This document shows, in pieces, positions 13,805-15,942 of a stretch of 15,942 nt of DNA. The stretch is from assembly GCA_947173865.1 (NCBI GenBank), contig CAMWGS010000017.1, positions 1 through 15,942 on the forward strand. Reading direction: 5' to 3'. Each line of letters starts with the position of its first letter. The first letter of the stretch is position 1. The notes under the pieces were generated by a model, which saw nothing but the letters and a program-made list of their open reading frames with translations, was not told the origin of the DNA and ran no database searches. The translations under genes and the position numbers were made by a program. Source of the stretch: an uncultured Ruminococcus sp. (GTDB lineage: Bacteria; Bacillota; Clostridia; Oscillospirales; Ruminococcaceae).

Positions 13805-14629
13805 ATGACAGCATTCTTTTATACTTTAAACTCACTGTTGAATAAGAATGACATAACAAAAAATAAATTTCTTAATGACCTTAAACTCGATGAAAATTCA
13901 TTCACTGAATGGGAAAGTCATGGAACAGTACCGGACGGAAATATTCTACTTGATATAGCACTGTACTTTGATGTATCAGTTGACTATCTTCTGGCTTATT
14001 ACAACTATCCGTCGTTGGAACACGTAAAACTTCTGAATCATCAGAATGACATATATAATTCTGCTCGTCGGTATTACAGCGAAAAATTTCAACAAGCAAG
14101 TTTACCGGAAAATCCAAAACGGATAGTAATCGATACTGAAACAACCGGTCTGAACTCTGATGCAGATGAAATTTTACAATTGTCGATAATTGATGAAAAT
14201 GCTGAAACGTTATATAATCAGTATTTCAAGCCACAAAGGGTAAAAAGTTGGTGTGATGCACAAGCAATAAACGGAATTTCCCCTGAAATGGTGAAAAATT
14301 GTCCGCCAATATGGAAAGAACGTGATAAAATACAGTCAATCATAGAATCTGCTGATATTATCATCGGATACAACACGTCGTTTGACATAGATTTTCTGTT
14401 TTTTGCCGAAGTATTTTCAACTGCTAAAATAGTTGATGTAATGGAAGATTTTGCTGAAATCTATGGTGAATGGAATGATTATTTCGATAGTTACAAGTGG
14501 CAGAAACTTTCTGACTGTGCTGAATACTACAAATACAATTGGAAAAATGATAAAAGACATGATAGTCTGGCTGCCTGTCGTGCTATTCTACACTGTTACA
14601 AGGAAATGCAGAAAAACAAGCATGAATAG
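13805..14629 (+). CDS. HTH-DEDDh exonuclease fusion lacking the last catalytic Asp
   Basis: The 274-residue protein joins an XRE-like helix-turn-helix region (about 5-65, ending in LDIALYFDVSVDYLL) to a DnaQ/RNase T-type exonuclease domain (105-265). Exo I is DTETTG (Asp110, Glu112). Exo II is GYNTSFDIDFL (Asp194). The family's DVMEDFAEIYGEW and YKWQKLSDCAEYY stretches are present. In Exo III the family pattern is H-D-S-L-x-D; here RHDSLAACRA gives His252 but Ala257 where the Asp should be. The codon GCC is one base from Asp. The enzyme may be inactive or use Asp253. Shine-Dalgarno GAGGAG is 13 bases upstream, rather far. The stop is followed 1 base later by the dispersed motif. Confidence 0.85.
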   Translation: MTAFFYTLNSLLNKNDITKNKFLNDLKLDENSFTEWESHGTVPDGNILLDIALYFDVSVDYLLAYYNYPSLEHVKLLNHQNDIYNSARRYYSEKFQQASLPENPKRIVIDTETTGLNSDADEILQLSIIDENAETLYNQYFKPQRVKSWCDAQAINGISPEMVKNCPPIWKERDKIQSIIESADIIIGYNTSFDIDFLFFAEVFSTAKIVDVMEDFAEIYGEWNDYFDSYKWQKLSDCAEYYKYNWKNDKRHDSLAACRAILHCYKEMQKNKHE

Positions 14630-14630
14630 C

Positions 14631-14651
14631 TTTCTTTTTCAGAAAAGTAAA
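14631..14651 (+). repeat. dispersed 21-bp motif, copy after the exonuclease gene
   Basis: Identical over 21 bp to 9152-9172. It begins 1 base after the TAG stop codon and 49 bp before the dockerin protein gene. Confidence 0.75.
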
Positions 14652-14699
14652 ATATGCATAACATATTATTTATAAATTAAAAATAAAGGAGTTTTTTAT

Positions 14700-15599
14700 A
14701 TGAAAAAAATCAGAAAAAGTATAATCTTAACTTCCGTTATCAGCATTACTGCAGTATGTGTCTACAGTGTAACGGCAAGTGCAGAAAACAGAAAAGTTGT
14801 GGAGAACATAAAAGTAAGTAACACGGATTTCTGCAACGCATCCTGTTTCGATATTAACAAGGACGGTTACACAGATTCTGCCGACCTTGTTCTTATGAGG
14901 TCTTATCTTGTCCAAAGTGAGGATATGCAGATTCCAGAATATGAACTGCATAACTCAAATCTCACAAACGAATTGATTTCTACCGCAAAAGAATATCTTT
15001 CTGAACGCTCTCCGGAATGGTACGCAAGAGTAAATAATATTTCTCTTGACGTTGAAAGCAATAGTTCAGGCTATTTTAACTGGAAATCAATCATTGCAAC
15101 CATTTCATTTGATAAGCCGCTTGACGAATATGCTTTACATAGCCTTGTAACGGGTATATGTGATATTGAATCGGAAACAGAATATGTTCTGAAAAATAAT
15201 ATAAGCACTCTCAGAATGACTTTTGATAATTACGATAATGTTTCATCTGTAATGCCTGTTATGAATGGCGAGATTAGTTCAGAAATTATTGTAAATGAGG
15301 GAACAGATTTTCAGAAACATATCCGTTTCATGATTCTTGAATATCTTTCTGACAGATGTCCTGAATGGTTTGCAAGAATTACAGAAATAACATTGTCCGA
15401 CGTTTCTGAATATACAGACAATTGTATTGCAACTGTTTCATTCGATAAACCGCTTGACGAATATGCTTTACACAGTCTTTTAAAGGGCGAATTCGATATT
15501 GAAAGTGAAACGGAATATGTCCTGAAAAATAATATAAATACTTTACGAATTTCTGCAACATATGGAGAAATTGAAGCTGTCGTTCCTTATAATAAATAA
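14700..15599 (+). CDS. exported dockerin protein with a duplicated domain
   Basis: The 299-residue product has a signal peptide (basic KKIRK, hydrophobic 7-24, likely cleavage after ASA at 28). One canonical calcium loop follows (Asp51, Asn53, Asp55, Tyr57, Asp59, Asp62) with the helix ADLVLMRSYLV, a half dockerin. Residues 92-174 and 207-285 are two copies of one domain: both have YLS-(E/D)-R-x-PEW-(Y/F)-AR, then SFDKPLDEYALHSL and DIESETEYVLKNNI. The DNA is also very similar over the second half, so the duplication is recent or held by selection. The domain is not recognised. The start follows AAAGGAG. Dockerins attach proteins to cohesins; with one EF-hand that is uncertain here. Confidence 0.85.
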   Translation: MKKIRKSIILTSVISITAVCVYSVTASAENRKVVENIKVSNTDFCNASCFDINKDGYTDSADLVLMRSYLVQSEDMQIPEYELHNSNLTNELISTAKEYLSERSPEWYARVNNISLDVESNSSGYFNWKSIIATISFDKPLDEYALHSLVTGICDIESETEYVLKNNISTLRMTFDNYDNVSSVMPVMNGEISSEIIVNEGTDFQKHIRFMILEYLSDRCPEWFARITEITLSDVSEYTDNCIATVSFDKPLDEYALHSLLKGEFDIESETEYVLKNNINTLRISATYGEIEAVVPYNK

Positions 15600-15649
15600 T
15601 ATTTTTGAGATTATCATAAAAGCAGGACGTTCATACAAGTTTAAATGAA

Positions 15650-15667
15650 TTTCTTTTTCAGAAAATA
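15650..15667 (+). repeat. dispersed motif, copy between convergent genes
   Basis: TTTCTTTTTCAGAAAATA keeps the first 16 bases of the main copies and lacks the G before TA. It lies between the convergent dockerin protein gene and the partial membrane protein gene. Confidence 0.6.
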
Positions 15668-15682
15668 AATAACTTGATAGAT

Positions 15683-15942
15683 TTAAAAATCAATTTCATC
15701 AAAATATTTTTGAAATGGTTTAGGGACACCCATATATGGTATATACAATTCTCTAATATTTAATATTGTTCCCATTAAAACAAGGAGCGTAGATATTAAC
15801 CATAGTAATATATAATTGAATTCTCCATTAGAGAAAATACCGCTTAATAAGAATAAAATAGTCAACATTAATGTTGCAATCCATGTTAATGTAGATAATA
15901 ATGCATCAACTATTCCTGTTCTCTTTTTGTTAATTAAATATA
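15683..15942 (-). CDS. membrane protein, 3' part of a gene running off the window
   Basis: The minus-strand frame stays open to the last base of the window, so this is the C-terminal part (at least 85 residues) of a longer gene. An ATG at 15868 has no ribosome binding site and the codons upstream of it are protein-like (NKKRTGIVDALLSTLTWIAT), so it is internal. Two long membrane segments follow one another: STLTWIATLMLTILFLLSGI and then YILLWLISTLLVLMGTIL, and the tail PKPFQKYFDEIDF is soluble. No family is recognised. It is convergent with the dockerin gene. Whether it belongs to the element or the chromosome cannot be told. Confidence 0.6.
   Translation of the reverse strand, partial: YLINKKRTGIVDALLSTLTWIATLMLTILFLLSGIFSNGEFNYILLWLISTLLVLMGTILNIRELYIPYMGVPKPFQKYFDEIDF

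Larger units (their letters stand above)
4775..15942. mobile_element. integrated replicative mobile element (right end not seen)
   Basis: The block starts with overlapping xis and int genes on the minus strand. It continues on the plus strand with an SF3 replication helicase, an iteron array, parA, parB and small accessory genes including a Lar-like protein. A repeated 21-bp motif marks module borders up to 15667. This is the gene content of an integrating element able to replicate and partition after excision. No relaxase, type IV secretion, capsid, portal or terminase gene is present, so transfer would need helper functions or genes to the right. The left border is inferred near 4775-4818. 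The tRNA at 73-149 is not the target, as chromosomal genes lie between. Whether the genes after 14650 are cargo or host is open. Confidence 0.75.

Overview
The window is AT-rich Firmicutes-type DNA, most likely from a Ruminococcus or a close relative in the Oscillospiraceae. The evidence is strong AGGAGG ribosome binding sites, sigma-A promoters with extended -10 boxes, and two exported proteins with Ruminococcus-style dockerin EF-hands (DLDGDGKWSVFDLCLMRQ and DINKDGYTDSADLVLMR). The genus is inferred; the phylum-level placement is safer.

Positions 1-4815 look like resident chromosome. They hold an initiator tRNA(fMet) gene with its own promoter and terminator, then a LysR-type regulator on the minus strand. 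The regulator is divergent from a three-gene operon: a small conserved protein, an alpha/beta hydrolase with a Cys nucleophile, and a 657-residue exported lipoprotein. That lipoprotein joins a dockerin, a flavodoxin, a cyclophilin-like domain and an aldo-keto reductase. The regulator and the operon have near mirror-image promoters (TTTACA, 17 bp, TATAAT or TATACT), and a dyad over the regulator's -35 box is a good autoregulation site. A bidirectional terminator closes this block.

From about 4815 to at least 14650 the DNA is an integrated mobile element, and its right end is not seen. The left edge carries overlapping xis and int genes of Tn916 type on the minus strand. On the plus strand follow two small unknown genes, a superfamily 3 (D5-like) replication helicase, and a noncoding block of 9-bp iterons around an AT-rich core. 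ParA and ParB genes come next. The iteron block has the layout of a replication origin, similar to the rep-ori arrangement of staphylococcal pathogenicity islands (SaPIs), here joined to a plasmid-type partition system. No relaxase, capsid, terminase or conjugation gene is visible.

Positions 11043-14629 are a run of small accessory genes on the plus strand: three small membrane proteins, two unknown soluble proteins, a Lar-like zinc-ribbon protein, a larger two-helix membrane protein, and an HTH-exonuclease fusion lacking its last catalytic Asp. An exported dockerin protein with a duplicated domain follows, then the 3' part of a membrane protein gene on the minus strand.

The most interesting signals are the iteron origin, a 21-bp semi-palindromic motif repeated at the borders of element modules, a four-unit 63-bp repeat in parB whose palindrome is kept despite base changes, and the four-domain lipoprotein with ribosome-binding-site-like sequences at its internal junctions.
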